Shown: positions 29,786 through 41,323, counted from the first letter of the stretch. The stretch is 64,000 bases of DNA from Symbiodinium natans (GCA_905221605.1 CAJNDS010000219.1:124001-188000); one strand, 5' to 3'. Program-made: numbers and translations. Notes: generated by a model from the sequence alone, not told the origin.

Positions 29786-30873
29786 AGCGGGACTTGGCTG
29801 CGGCCTTCCATTCGCTGACTGTTTCGGGTTCTACCTATCTCGCATTCGTAGGCCCAATGACACGTCTTGGGGACACATGTGGCTTTGTAAAAGTTGTCTG
29901 TTTCAGCAGGTGGCCCAGCATGCCGGCCGAGGCTCGACTCCCCGGCATGTCAGATGTGACTCAGAGAGCCTCCAAAGCACCTGTTCTGTAAGCCCTTTAA
30001 GTCTCGCCAGTAGCCGCTCATCTTGCATGCAGATGGTGGGGACGGCTGGGGAGACGAGCTGGATTTGGGCAGCTTGCCTGGGAGAGCACGTGTGGATGAA
30101 GTGGCTTGCCGATGTTCTACACAGCGGTTCTACAGGTTAGATTTGTCTTGCCAGGGGTGTAAGCTTCTTGCTTGCAGCGCCGCCGGATTGATTGCGTTGG
30201 CCTGAGCGGCGTCGCGGCAGCTCACCTCAGACGCAGTTGTTCCTGGCAGCTCCTGGGATGGTAGACTGTCGTAGACACAGAAGACAACTCGCCAGGGCAG
30301 ATCACGTAGCCATCTGCAAAATCCGCTGGGCTGGGGGTGCATGCGACTTGCAGCAGATCCGAGCCATGCAGAGTTCACTTGCGCGGTTATGCATGTAAAG
30401 GCAAAGCAGGGCTGAGAAACTCGGTGTGCCTGTAAGGGTCTGTAAAGGGTTGAGAATGCAGTTTGATTCAGATGATGTCTATAGGGTTCAGGCGGTTGAG
30501 GCAGCAGGCGAGGAAGAAGTTTGAGTCCGTAGAACGGAGACTGGAATGCGGCGGCCATGTTGGAGGTGGTTGGGGCGATTTCGACCCCGAGGGTGCCTTG
30601 TGCAAGGAGGCTGCCTTGGGCCTGGGGCTACTGAAATCCACGCAAGTCCAGCAACCCTGTGGGCTTCCGATTCGCACGCGCACGCTCTGTAACCATCAGT
30701 TTCGGAAGATGCGATAAGATGCGTTCACATTTTTAGTCTAGGTCTATATCCGGTTGCGCTGAGTTTCAGAAGTTAGACTTGTTCTTCCTTCGTTATTAGG
30801 TTCGTTGAAGTGCTTGCTTGTTTTTCAGTTGGGGTGGGACTGGGAGAGAGTTGCTTCCTTGAAAAGGTTCGCG

Positions 30874-31225
30874 TGCATATTCCTGCGTATTCGGTTCTGA
30901 CATCCAATCAAGACCCTAGGTTTTGGGCTCACAGGCTTATGCGAGGCTCTTGGGGCCGGATGGCTGCTTACTCCGGGTAGGATAAGGCCCAGTGTTTTCG
31001 GTACGCAGACAGGTACGCAAAGTAGATCAGAGTCAATTAGCCATCAGTGAATTGCATGTTTTGCTCCATGGTGAACACGCTCAGTTGGGGGGCATCTGAA
31101 GCCTCGGCTTTGCTTCGGCTTCGTATTTCGCAAGAAGCCCACCGCAAAGGTTCCAAACACCTTCAAGCTGAGCACCCTTTATGCAATCTGAATTCCTTCT
31201 GTCCTCCCCTGGCCCTCTTCAAGCC
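30874..31225 (+). repeat. Segmental repeat A, copy 2
   Basis: Second copy of the 351-bp segment of 28718-29068, followed directly by a coiled-coil exon. Confidence 0.95.
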
Positions 31226-31296
31226 AAGCCCTGATGCTGGAGGAGTTGAGGCGCCGAATGGAAAGAGACGCGCAGAATGTTGAGCAGACACCCAAG
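31224..31296 (+). CDS. Coiled-coil exon (duplicate 1)
   Basis: After the CTCTTCAAG end of repeat A the frame reads ALMLEELRRRMERDAQNVEQ then TPK. A paralogous exon follows the truncated repeat at 31554 (ALTLEELKSRIEAAP). Strongly helical, heptad-like. The acceptor may be CTTCAAG (31223) or CCAAG (31228). Confidence 0.5.
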
Positions 31297-31455
31297 GGGC
31301 TTACTTCATCTCACTTCAGGGTTCAGACGTTGGGGAAAGAGAGTAGTTTTGGCGGGGGTGGGGGCTTGGCGTCCTAAACTGATTCTGCCTCGGCGTCTGC
31401 GAATGATGTGCAGCCTTGTCGACCTGAAGCCTTGGAGGCATGTTTGGTTTCACAT

Positions 31456-31552
31456 TGCTTCGGCTTCGTATTTCGCCGCAAGGGTTCCAAACACCTTCAA
31501 GCTGAACACCCTTTATGCAATCTGAATTCCTTCTGTCCTCCCCTGGCCCCAA
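31456..31552 (+). repeat. Segmental repeat A, truncated copy 3
   Basis: Matches only the last part of repeat A (GCTTCGGCTTCGTATTTCGC through CCTCCCCTGGCCCC). Confidence 0.9.
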
Positions 31553-31553
31553 G

Positions 31554-31600
31554 CCCTGACACTGGAGGAGCTCAAGTCCCGGATAGAAGCGGCGCCCTGG
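31554..31600 (+). CDS. Coiled-coil exon (duplicate 2)
   Basis: After CCCCAAG the frame reads LTLEELKSRIEAAPW, parallel to LMLEELRRRMERD in the copy at 31224. The right edge is not clear. The match between the two supports true exons that were duplicated together with the end of the preceding intron. Confidence 0.45.
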
Positions 31601-32296
31601 CTTTTGCGTGTTTTGTTTTCGCTGCAATGGGGGCAATGGGTGGTGAAATTCGGAAAGGTCGGAGTGTCAACGCTGGACCCTCTGGTGATTTGCGCATATT
31701 TGCGCGTGGTTTGGGTGCTGGCGTTCGCTTCTGGGGTTGGCTTTTGGGTCGTGCGTGCGTGCTACCAGCCTTTTTTTGCATGTAGGCTGACAGCTTGTGA
31801 TGAGGTGTTCGCGATCCTTGGCGTGGTAGTACGAGGCGTCCGTCGTAGATTGCCGCTTCACGTCAGCGTAAGATCGAGCTCGAGATAGTGCGCCAGGGGG
31901 GTGTTCGATTCAGTCTTGACGCCTGCGTGCTAGCAAGGAGTCCTCCCGCTCATGTGCGGACTGGTTTAGAAGCGGAGTGTCTTGCAAGTGCAGGCGCAGT
32001 GTAATTGATCACATGGGGATTTCATGAGGGCCACTATCAGAAGATTCGCGCGAGCTACAAGCAACTGTACTGTTACTGCGTCTTTTCCGCGTGGGCTATT
32101 CTTGGCCACCCCAAGGGAATCAAACATCTCAGCCAACAGTTGGGCCTTGCATTAAGGAGTCGAGAATACCCTGTTTCACGAGCGTGCCTGCTTAAAGAAC
32201 ATCTATGTGCACACTCTGCAGCAGCGCCCGCGTAAGGCAAGCTGGAAAGAGGCAGAGCGCTAGGGTTCAGGCTGGTTTTTAGGTCTTGTTAGACTT

Positions 32297-32385
32297 TTTC
32301 GTTGGCAGAGCAACCTTTTTGAAGTGTGAGATATGGCGACACAGGGCGCCCATTAGATTGGGGATGGTCTGTCTTGAAAATTCGG
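32297..32385 (+). repeat. Segmental repeat B, copy 2
   Basis: Second copy of the 89-bp segment of 29697-29785. Confidence 0.9.
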
Positions 32386-33122
32386 TAGGGCGCCCGTAGT
32401 GTGCCAGAGTGGTATTTGTAAACGCATGCGCGAGCCGCCTTGGCAGCCAGGCCGGCCCAGAGCACGCAGGATGTGGAGATGACGTCGGCCTGGAGGCGCC
32501 CTCTCGACGGGTTTTTTTTAGGGGGGTCTCATGGGGGTCTCAGGGGGTTCTCAGTGGGCGGAAGGGTTGGGTAGGGGAAGGAGCCAGGGTTCCAAATGCT
32601 TGGGTTGGGGGGAAGGAGACCGGATCATTGTCTGCTTGTTCCAGACGCTTTTCCGCAGGAAGCCGCGGCGAATCTAGTCATCATGGTACCCCCGCAATTG
32701 AAAACTTCTGACAGCCCGGACATCCTGCAAGAAAAGGGCTGGTTTAGGGCTTAAGGCAGACTGCTATGACAAAGGCAATTAGGCAATTTTTCAGGCCCCG
32801 CGCAACTGGCACAAGGGGCTCCTGGACGTCCTGTGGCTTCAAACGTACTCAGTCAGGCTTTCACTGTTCTACGCCCCGTTCAACCCACCTCCCACCCCAT
32901 TATGGCCTCACCCACCCTTCCAACACCGAGACACCGAGACTCCAAGCAACGATTATATCAGTGGGAGCTTCATGGCAGCAGGTTTGAGGCTTGCAGGAGT
33001 TTCGGGTCTAGGGTCTGCGGTCGTTGCAGGCTTAGGTCCGAGCGATGCCGTCGCTTCCGCCCCTTCGTCCACCACCGATTCAGGGTTGAGGTGACACGGA
33101 AAGCAGCGAAACCATCAGACTT

Positions 33123-33728
33123 TTGCAAAGAGTGCAGAGACATTGCGTCAAGTACTTGCAAAACATCCCCGCGTTTCTTCCGAGTGACCTAAGGGCTTGT
33201 GTACTGAAACGGGGAATAACCAACGAAGCAGCCTGCGAGGCCTGGCGATTTCGACGAGACCCTGCTACCAGACGTGAGTGCTCTCGACCGTGGCAAAACG
33301 TCTTGCTGGCGGGATGTTTCTCCATCAGAACTGCTCCGTGGGGTTCCGACGTGGAAAGCAGATAAATTTGGCATGTGGACTCTGCAACGCGTGTGCGTGC
33401 GCCTGATGCTGATGGTCCTTCCTGTGGGCGCCTGACCTCTGACCTAGGCGCAAGCGCCGCCAAAAATCGCGCTCTCGACTCCCAATCTTCAAGCCCCATC
33501 CAAGAGCCGCACCAGGAGCATGTGAGCACGGGATCCATCATTCAGAAATGGACAAGCAAAGAGAGCCCACCCAACAGCCCAAGAAGGAGAATGTCAGCAA
33601 GTTGCGTCCCCGCTGCGTCGTCGCAATGCGGAGCGACGCAATCCTCCAAGAGTGCACGGGATCACGGCGGGAGCACATGCTTACGGTCATCTCGAAGTGT
33701 TCTTGCAATGCTCCTGGCGTGTTGCTGA
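33123..33728 (+). CDS. Candidate coding region with one in-frame stop
   Basis: Two plus-strand segments in the same frame, 33123-33365 and 33375-33728, are separated only by a TAA. They read YLQNIPAFLPSDLRACVLKR, then ITNEAACEAWRFRRDPATRR, and later RVRAPDADGPSCGRLTSDLG and SIIQKWTSKESPPNSPRRRM. It could be a nonsense-broken gene or two exons. Minus-strand frames are also open, so confidence is low. Confidence 0.3.
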
Positions 33729-34842
33729 CGTGCGCTATACAGGTTGTCTTGGAAGCTTTTTGAAGTGGTCTTACACTGCTTGGGGTATATGCCGGCAGAG
33801 TTTTTGCACACGGCAACTTGCTAAGGCCATGATTTTCGGTTGTTTCGGGGTCTACACCGATAGAACGTTATCGGAGCATTTTGAGTCCAGATAGTTTTGG
33901 GTGTTTTGCAAGCACGGTCTGGCAAACGAGAGCTGTCACCAGGCATACAACGTCTTGGTTTCTCCAGGCAGCAATGTACGGCACTCCTAGACGTGCGTGG
34001 GGCAGTTGTGATACACGCCCGCCGGCTTAAAACCATGTGACGGCTTTCAAAAGCAGGGCCTCGGATTTGGATTTCCCTATACAGTGCAAAGGGGGGTGGT
34101 TGAGCTTTGTCAATTTAGTATGCCTCTTTGCCTCGAAGTACGCCGTGAATCCTGCAGCTTGCAAGCCCTACGCCGTTTGGCACAATGGATCCGGCTAGAC
34201 TTTGCGCTAGACAAGCAGGGCGATCCTGCGCACGGTAGCGAAGCTCGGACATTGTCGCCAGATTAACTCAGAGCACGAGACGTATATACTCTAACCATCA
34301 GATTCTTAGCCTGAGCAATCATGTGAGCCATGGCTGCTATGGGCTACGCAGAGGCACGGCGGCTAGGGCCTCCTTTTGTGGCTGAGAGCTTAGCTCGACA
34401 TGTTATTTTTGCATCAAGCATCAAGAATTGCAGAGAGTCCTGAAGGTCATGGCTGCACCAGCAGCAAATCGGCACCGAAGGGGTTGATGGGGCTATGAGT
34501 GGAAAGCGGCTGGACCAGTCGGGGAGCCCGGCAGATCCACGGTGCCTGTGGTAGAAGCCACGATGCTCCAATAGCTAATCGCTTTGTAGAGGCTGACAAA
34601 CCTACGTCGACACATGGATCAAGTGTTGCGCATTAGAAGGTAGTTGCGGATCAAGTTGTATCAGCCTGACTTCTGCGATGACGATGATCTTGAGCACATG
34701 AAGCTGTGGGCGCAGCTACAGGCCTGTACATCTTGGGTTCAAGTTTGACAGTTAGACCAGGTCTACACCAGCCTTTCATGTGCTGGCAAAGCTTGCCTGA
34801 CACATAATCCATCGTAATTCTTTTGCTGCCCTGTCCGACCAG

Positions 34843-35577
34843 ATGGCTGGGGCTTGCAAGTGGCTTGTGCTGATCGCCATATCTTGCTGGTGCTATCACT
34901 CCGTGGATTTCTTGCTGGCTAGAAGCACCTCTCATGACTGCGAGGAGTCGAGGAGACAGCTGAACAGGCGCCTTCTGCTGCAGAGCAGCCTTTACATCAT
35001 AGCAGGAGCAGAGCAGGCGAACGCGCAGTCCGCGGATGACAAGGAGATGCTGCTCGAGCGTGAGGTGCCACCCCTGCCACCACAGTATGCCCGTGATGTC
35101 CGGCAGCTGGCCGACTCGATTAAAAGTGCCGCTATCACGACGATACTTGGTAGCCCAGTGGCGCCCTCTGTCCTTTTTCTTTGGGTTCTGGTTTCCCAAG
35201 AAAAGTAACCAGCCCAAAAAAAGGGTGCCCTTATTACTTATTGTAAGATGGTTACTGGGCAACCAAGGATAAGAGTGAACCGCCGAGGAGATGCTGGGGC
35301 AGCAAAGCAGCTTCGTGGTTTGGAGCGAGATGTGGCTGACAAGCTCACGGCTTATGACAGAGACTGGTTGACCACGCAGCTGGAGTTCAAGAAGCTCAAG
35401 GCAGATGATCAGGCAGTGCTTCAAGAGCACCCAGTATTTATTTCCATGAAGGAGTTGGTTGCCAAGTTGCAGTCTGGTGGATCTGATGATACGGATATGA
35501 CCTCGTTCCGAATTGATCTTTCACGCCAAGCTACTTCTGTCGTTCGGCTTGTAGAGTCCGCTGGCGTGTCCAAATAA
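34843..35577 (+). CDS. Predicted thylakoid-lumen protein with one TIR-element intron
   Basis: The ATG at 34843 opens a hydrophobic signal-type segment (ACKWLVLIAISCWCYHSVDF), then a region ending SRRQLNRRLLLQSSLYIIAG and AEQANA. That is a twin-arginine thylakoid signal with an ANA-type cleavage site, so a plastid lumen destination is likely. The mature part reads SADDKEMLLEREVPPLPPQY and DVRQLADSIKSAAITT. The frame is interrupted by a 122-bp TIR element and resumes with GDAGAAKQLRGLERDVADKL, LTAYDRDWLTTQLEFKKLKA, and ends RQATSVVRLVESAGVSK. Both parts are in the same frame; the intron is 126 bp. The soluble helical body is reminiscent of small lumenal photosystem subunits such as PsbQ-like proteins, but I cannot assign it to a family. 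Confidence 0.65.
35142..35267 (+). mobile_element. Intron made of a TIR element (introner-like)
   Basis: GATA occurs at 35142-35145 and again at 35268-35271. Between them lie inverted ends CTTGGTAGCCCAGT and ACTGGGCAACCAAG (13 of 14 match). Splicing GATACTTGG...ACCAAG|G would use a GA donor and an AG|G acceptor, remove the element plus one GATA, and restore the frame exactly (126 bp). A canonical alternative, G|GTAGCC to GATAAGAG|T, also removes 126 bp. The inside can form further hairpins. Confidence 0.7.
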
Positions 35578-38464
35578 ACACTGCCGTGTCACCCAGCATC
35601 ACAACAGGTCGGACGTGATTCTGAGAACCGTTTCAACAATCTTGAAACCATCTCGCTGCTTAGCGGGGCCTTAGCCGGCGGACAGGTCTACTAGTGCAAG
35701 CATGTGCTCAGGTAGAGGTGCCAGTTCCGCGGAGTCGACAAGGCTTGGGGGATTCAATCTTGGCTTAAGGCCTTGGCTTAAAGCCGACAAAGGTGGATGT
35801 CATGCGAGGGTGCCTCAAGATGCCTTAGGATGCCTCGGGATAGGGGTCCTGGCATCTCGACGTGCGAGACTCAACCCATGTCACTGTTTTATTGGTCTTT
35901 TCTCCGGGGAAGTTGGCTCATGGGGTCAGGGAAGGCAGTGCTCAAATGCAACTGTAGCGCAACTTGCACATGCCCAGTGCTGGGACCGGATTGGCTCCTT
36001 TGATGAACTGAGGCTTCGTGAGGATGATTGTGATGTGGTGCAGGAACGTATGTAATCGATACATCCGTTGCATGAGTGTATTCGGAGGGCACGCGGAACT
36101 GCACCTTCACTGGACTGCAATCCAGGATGTCAACCATGTGTCATACTACAAGCTCATTCTGTAGGTGGCGCCACGTTCTCCTCGAGGGGAGCGCACGTTC
36201 AAGGCTTGTATGTGCATGTTGCAGGACTTCGTGAGAGCTTGTGTTCCTGCAGGTTGAAGTGCGGCATTCGCGGGTGTTTTTGCAGTTTGCGTGGAAGTGT
36301 GTGTGGGATCGTTTGGAATGACGTGGCATTGTGGCATTCGGGTCTAGACCCCAACAAAAATTCCACAGACTTACCCTGTGTGCCCGTATGCCTAAAGTGG
36401 CTGGAGACACTTCTGAGTTTTTGGCCCCAAGCATTGCAGCCCAAACGCCCAATTTCGACCAGCCCCGAGCGCACAGCATTTGAAACAGCTGTTCCTGCCC
36501 GGCCGGGAAGGACACCGAGAGAGCTGGGCCCTTACCGGCTCGATCCTTTCTTCGATTACCACAATAGGATGTCAATGGCATCTTGCAAGGCTTTGACAAG
36601 GTTCAAAAAGGGCTGTAAGTTTGGTGTCCATGCGTTTTATCTTCCCTGCTCTTCATGATGGACATTCCTATTCAGACAAGATCTTCCTCCCCACAAGGCT
36701 TTGAGTCTCGGCTCATCTCAGCTGCCTCCCGATGGGGCGGAGTCAGGACTGGCACAATGTGCAAGCCGAGAATCTGGAGTTCTTGATGTGTGTTGACGTC
36801 AAAGAAACCGCTTCAACCCGAATTCCAAGCCCCGACTTTTGTGTACATATTCGCTCTACCAGTCCCAGCGTGTCTTGTTGATGCCAAGCTCGTTGTGCAG
36901 CAGGCCCTTCACCTAAAAGCTGACTTTGCATCCGGAACACGGACCTCTCCCAGCTGCTAAGGCAGTGCCCCAAGAATGATCACTCCACGAGTGTCAGCGT
37001 ATTCCCGTCACAGGAACACAAGGACTCCAGCAAGTGGACGTTGTTACTGTTGAGAAGGGTCCATGTTTTCAATTTCCAAGGTTCCTGTCCCTGAATAACC
37101 TGTGCCACTCTGTGGTTTATTGTTTACTACCAGTTAAAAGCTTCCGTGCCTGCTTCGTGCGATTGAGTTTGAATTTGTCGTGGCTTGCCAGCAGACATTC
37201 AAGCCCATCGTTCCTTGCATAACGGCATGTCAGCGGAATTGATGCAACCGAAGCCTTCTTGTAGTCGATGGCTTGTAATTGTTGCTTCTGCGTTTCCTGC
37301 TCCTCCCTCTTGCCACGATGTTCGCTCCATTTGGCGACCTTCCTGCAGAACTTTTTGATTCACCGGGGATCTCCTGTGGCAATCCTTTGCAATGTAGGTG
37401 ATGCGACTACACCGCAATGACTTGCTGAACCCTCAGCTTATGCAGCTTAAGACTCCCCTGCGCGCGTACCCCTTGTGGGTCGAAGTCGGATTGTAGAATC
37501 AAGTTTTGAGTTCCCTTCTGGGCCACACACAGCCGAACCGCTGATTAACGCGCTGACTAAAGCACCTCTGTGACAAGGCCTGTGACAAGGCGCTGCTGCG
37601 AGATCTCAACCGCGCCTGAGTTCAACAGCCACGCAATTGAAAAAAAAAAAAAAACAAGGCTCTTAGCCCTGCACAGTTTTTTCTCTAGCCACGTGTGGAC
37701 ATCTGGGTCAAACCAGGTTTTGGGGTTCAGGGTAGGGTTCAGGGTAGCGCGTAGGGCTTTCAAATGTTACTCGCGTAACACCACAAGCAGAGGGCTCCTG
37801 AAACAGAAGCGCCGTTCGACTTGAGTTGGCAGCTGAGCAAGCAAACTTCGCAAGTTATTCGCGATGCACTCGAGCAAGCGAAGACGTTGTGTGGACTTGT
37901 TCGCGGGACATGTGATGTCGAAAACGATAGAGGTACAACAAAAGTGCATCTGAGCAGCCCATAGACTTCCATGCAAGGTGATAGTGTCTGAAACCCTCCC
38001 GGCGCTCTCGGGCCAACCAAGACACATATTGAGCGGAGATAGTTCAATTTGGCGTGCGCATCCTAGGGACGTCAACCCCACGTGAAGTTTTTGCATCCAC
38101 TCCTTGTAGTAAGCCTTGTAGCGCCCTGCTCATGGCTGCCACTGCGCTGAGCCATGGAGCGGACTCTCCGCCATCCCACCATCCTGGTAGAGGCTGGCCC
38201 ATGAGCCTAAATTGGGCTTCTGAAGGCTTCTCGTTTACCACTTCCTTCGAGGGGGGGCGGGGGGGCTGTTTGCAGGGTGTTTTGGTTTGCAATTGAAGTT
38301 GGACCAAACGGAGGACAAATGGGCTGAAGGGACTAGAGGCCCTTAGAGGGACTTGGCCAACGACTTCGAGGGACTGGAGGGGCTTAGAGGGACTCAGAGG
38401 GACAAGGTGCTTGAAAGAAAGAGTCAAGCTAAAGAGTAAAAAAGTAAAGAGAGGGGAGGGCACC

Positions 38465-38665
38465 ATGACAACACCGCAGGACCTGGGCGAGACCTTCGGG
38501 TCCTTCGGCCGGCGCGTCTCCAGCGGCTCGCGGCGCACCTCGGGGCTGAGCATCGACACCCCGCACGAAGGCCAGCGGGGGTCGAGGCATGTCAAAGTCT
38601 TCCGCGCAGCTACACGGGCAACATCCGGGAATGCCAACTTCCGAAGCAATGACGATATTCTACAC
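38465..38665 (+). CDS. Candidate first exon
   Basis: An ATG in the context GGCACCATGA opens a G/C-ending frame: MTTPQDLGETFGSFGRRVSS, then GSRRTSGLSIDTPHEGQRGS. The quality is good to about 38590 and weaker after it; a GTCTTC donor at 38600 is possible. It looks like a Ser/Arg-rich N-terminus. Product unknown. Confidence 0.45.
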
Positions 38666-39180
38666 ATGAGGGTTGTTCTAAACCCCCCGCTCTTGACGTA
38701 GTACTACAGACTACACGCACATTTACTTCGCCGAGCCTTTGCTGCTACCTCTTTCGCCCCCGTCTTGCCACAAACATTTCGTTGCGGGGTACGAAGAGGG
38801 GGCCCTTGGGAAATTGGAAACATCATCGCACAAGGGCCCTTCATGACGTGTTGGAGTGCTCTTGGGTTTCGAGTTCGGATGGGCTGCCTTGACGAAAAGG
38901 GAGGCCGAAGGGACGAGGAAGGATGGGCTCTGAAGGGCTGTTTTGTTCTTCAGCTTGGAATGGTCTGCGTTCCAGTGCCGAAAAAGGCTCCGAAACATCT
39001 TGAGGAGGAGCGGCTCAGATTCAGACCTCAAAGATGGGCCAAAATCAAAACGGGGGCTTCGTTGGGTCCTCATCATTTTTCCTTGCAATTGAGGGTGGCA
39101 AGCTGATCACCCCCCGCCCTGGGGACAAAGAACCCTGAATCCTACAACTTAAGCCCGTGGCCGTAAGCTTTACCCGACAG

Positions 39181-39245
39181 GCCCCTTCGAAATTGGGAAC
39201 TTGGAGGTGGCCAGCGGCTGTGACCGCAACTATGGCCGTTCCGCG
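39181..39245 (+). CDS. Short exon
   Basis: Between a TTTACCCGACAG acceptor and a GTGAGG donor the frame reads PFEIGNLEVASGCDRNYGRS. Both splice sites are good. It could belong to the gene that ends at 40294. Product unknown. Confidence 0.5.
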
Positions 39246-39729
39246 GTGAGGTGGTGAGTTCTCTAGATCATGATCCTTTTTGTGGAGTAGGCATATATGG
39301 TTCCGTACATGAGTTTTGAGGAACAGGGATGTACTGGCAGTTCTCTAGGTTATTGTCTCCGTGTTTTTGGGTAATTACACTCTTTTTCGGCAGCTTTCCA
39401 TGTGAAGTTGCTTCAGTCACTTGTTGTGGGCCGAGGACAGCTCTTGACGCAAATCCGCCTGGACCTACAACTGGGTCCCTGGGCAGCATTCTCACAACGA
39501 AATGCAAGCAGCTGCAAGCGCCATTTGGTCATAACTAGAACCGACTCACTACCCGCAGGCGTTGGCTTGCGCGGTTCGAAGGGCCTTTCGTAGCATAGAG
39601 ACTGAAGCCTAGCAAACCACCAAACCCGACGCAAAATCCTAACCTTACCTTACAAGCCTTACAACTCATCCGTGTATACCCTCTGCTGCAGTACCCTTTC
39701 TCTTAACCCCCCCCTCCAAACCTTAAAAG

Positions 39730-39835
39730 CGCCAGTATTTGGCCAAAGGTGCACCCGTGCCGGAGTCCACCATGTCAGAGGCGTCGGTTCTCGCCTCCAC
39801 GGCAGATAGCCTCGGTTCCTCGGCCCAGCTCAGCG
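39730..39835 (+). CDS. Penultimate exon of an unidentified gene
   Basis: From a CCTTAAAAG acceptor the frame reads RQYLAKGAPVPESTMSEASV then LASTADSLGSSAQLS and ends with a lone G before a GTGTGT donor. An ATG in good context (CCACCATGT) lies at 39772, so a short independent protein is also possible. The phase matches the exon at 40242. Confidence 0.5.
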
Positions 39836-39861
39836 GTGTGTAGCTTGTTTTTGTTTAGTAG

Positions 39862-39902
39862 GGGTTTAGGGTTTAGGGTTTAGGGTTTAGGGTTTAGGGT
39901 TC
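39862..39902. repeat. Telomere-like array (TTTAGGG)
   Basis: Five to six perfect units. Confidence 0.95.
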
Positions 39903-40047
39903 GTTTCGTGGAGCGTAGAGAGGGCTAGGCGACTCAGGGTATGTCCCCATCAACTTTGATTCGCCGAAGAAGTATAGCTGTCGGGGTGATCTGTCCCGGG
40001 ACCAGGTGCCCAGAGTGGAATGTTTTTGCATGATTCTATTCTGAGGG

Positions 40048-40134
40048 CCCTAAACCCTAAACCCTAAACCCTGAACCCTAAACCCTAAAGCCTAAACCCT
40101 AAACCCTAAACCCTAAACCCTAAACCCTAAACCC
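40048..40134. repeat. Telomere-like array (CCCTAAA)
   Basis: About twelve units with one CCCTGAA. Confidence 0.95.
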
Positions 40135-40241
40135 TGACAGTAGACTAGCAGACGACTCTTGTTATCTAGCATCGTAGCCTTGCCCCCCCCCCATTGCAAA
40201 GGCCCTGCTTCTCCTGGCCCAACAAAGCGCTTCTCTTTCAG

Positions 40242-40294
40242 GTGCCGAGTCCCAGGCTTCTGGCAAGAAGGAGGCTGTCAACCCAATGTTTTGA
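40242..40294 (+). CDS. Terminal exon of the same gene
   Basis: After a clean CTTCTCTTTCAG acceptor the frame reads AESQASGKKEAVNPMF and stops at TGA (40292-40294). Joined to the previous exon it gives SAQLSG+AESQASGKK. Confidence 0.5.
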
Positions 40295-40710
40295 GCCTCG
40301 AAAATCTGCGTGTAGACGACAGCATCGCACGCTTCTCTCGCACGTGGTGCGCACCTCCCTTAAAGGGGGTGGAAATGAAAAAGAAGCACAAGGCCTTCGA
40401 GCTGCCCCCCCCCCCTTCCCCCCCTCTCAACTCACCCGCCCTGCAAGGAGCAGGCAGCCCTCGGTGCCGCTGAGCTCTTTGAGGTCGGAATTTGCGGGAG
40501 ACGCTCTTAGTACATCTAAAAGACCACGTGACTTGAAGTTTGAAAAGGCAAATGCTGCCTTGGAACTCTGCTCCGGAAGAAGCTACCCTGTAGTACCATG
40601 GACACATCGCAAGAATGAAGCCTCGACTCAGCTGTCGACGAGCAGGTCCAGCGCATTCTGGTGGCGCGGGGATCTGACGGCGGCTGGGCTTAAAGCAGCG
40701 AAGCCAGGCC

Positions 40711-40893
40711 ATGGGAGCCCTTTTTGAAGACCTTGCGGGGGCAACTCGAGCTCTTGAAATCCTTGGCTTGAGGTTACACGCTGCAGCAAGCAAGTCGCCT
40801 GGCTCACCACGTCAAGACGATGCACTTCTTCAGGAGGCCTTCAGACAGGGCCTTGAAAAGGGGGCCTTCAAAGGGTCCCAGGGAGGTGGCTGA
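40711..40893 (+). CDS. Candidate small ORF or exon (60 residues)
   Basis: From an ATG in the context GGCCATGG the frame reads GALFEDLAGATRALEILGLR, then SPRQDDALLQEAFRQGLEKG. It looks helical and acidic/basic balanced. Just upstream, in another frame, is DSAVDEQVQRILVARGSDGG (40622-40685), possibly a separate exon. The minus strand is also open. Confidence 0.4.
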   Translation: MGALFEDLAGATRALEILGLRLHAAASKSPGSPRQDDALLQEAFRQGLEKGAFKGSQGGG

Positions 40894-41063
40894 GGTGGCT
40901 TCAAGGGTCGGTTGAGAAGGTCGAAGTGGTGTATGAGAGTCTTGCAGACATTTGTGCGTCATGAATTCCCCCCTACCTCCCGAACTGCAAGCCCTTCATC
41001 GCATCCTGCAAGAGAATTTTTGTGGGAGTTGTGGAGGAACCGCTAGGGAGTCAGTAGGGGCTT

Positions 41064-41108
41064 AACCCTAAACCCTAAACCCTAACCCTAAACCCTAAAC
41101 CCTAAACC
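41064..41108. repeat. Telomere-like array (CCCTAAA)
   Basis: Six units with one CCCTAA. Confidence 0.95.
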
Positions 41109-41196
41109 TTCTGGAGGCTCTCCGAAGATCAGCTTCTGGAGCTTCTGATGCACGCGGAGTTCCTGGACGTGGAGCTTGGCGCCGCCTGGCACATGG
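41109..41196 (+). CDS. Exon interrupted by a TIR element
   Basis: Directly after CCCTAAA units the plus strand reads FWRLSEDQLLELLMHAEFLD then VELGAAWHM. If the element at 41195-41323 and one ACAT are removed, the frame runs on as WHMPDASFLCRARAKNLLRA and LHQPLLALVFHCLAS. With the present sequence, a G|GTGTTCC donor at the element's edge and an acceptor at 41359 keep the frame and give WHM-AKNLLRALHQ. Product unknown; a helical protein. Confidence 0.5.
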
Positions 41197-41323
41197 GTGT
41201 TCCAAGCATAGGGGCACCCCCTTAATTGTGAGGACCTCAATGAGGTGCCCCCTAATATCATAACATAGGGGATCCCCTGATTATGAGGACCCCAAGAAGG
41301 TACCTTTAATTTCGTAAACCCCC
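41195..41323. mobile_element. GGGGGTTT-TIR element, copy 5
   Basis: This copy runs from GGGTGTTCCAAGCATAGGGG to TTTCGTAAACCCCC with exact ACAT duplications on both sides (41191-41194 and 41324-41327). It is 129 bp, longer than the others because an internal segment (GGGGNNCCCC...ATNATGAGGACC) is partly duplicated. Confidence 0.85.

Larger units (their letters stand above)
39836..40241 (+). other. Intron with inverted telomere-like arrays
   Basis: The 406-bp intron carries TTTAGGG units near its 5' end (39862-39902) and CCCTAAA units near its 3' end (40048-40134), so it can fold into a long hairpin. It starts GTGTGTAG and ends CTTCTCTTTCAG. The exons on both sides join in frame. Confidence 0.55.

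Noticed and set aside
36068-36658. 196-codon plus-strand frame and 152-codon minus frame
   Set aside because: Both strands are equally open and neither shows a recognisable domain or clear splice sites, so I do not call a gene.
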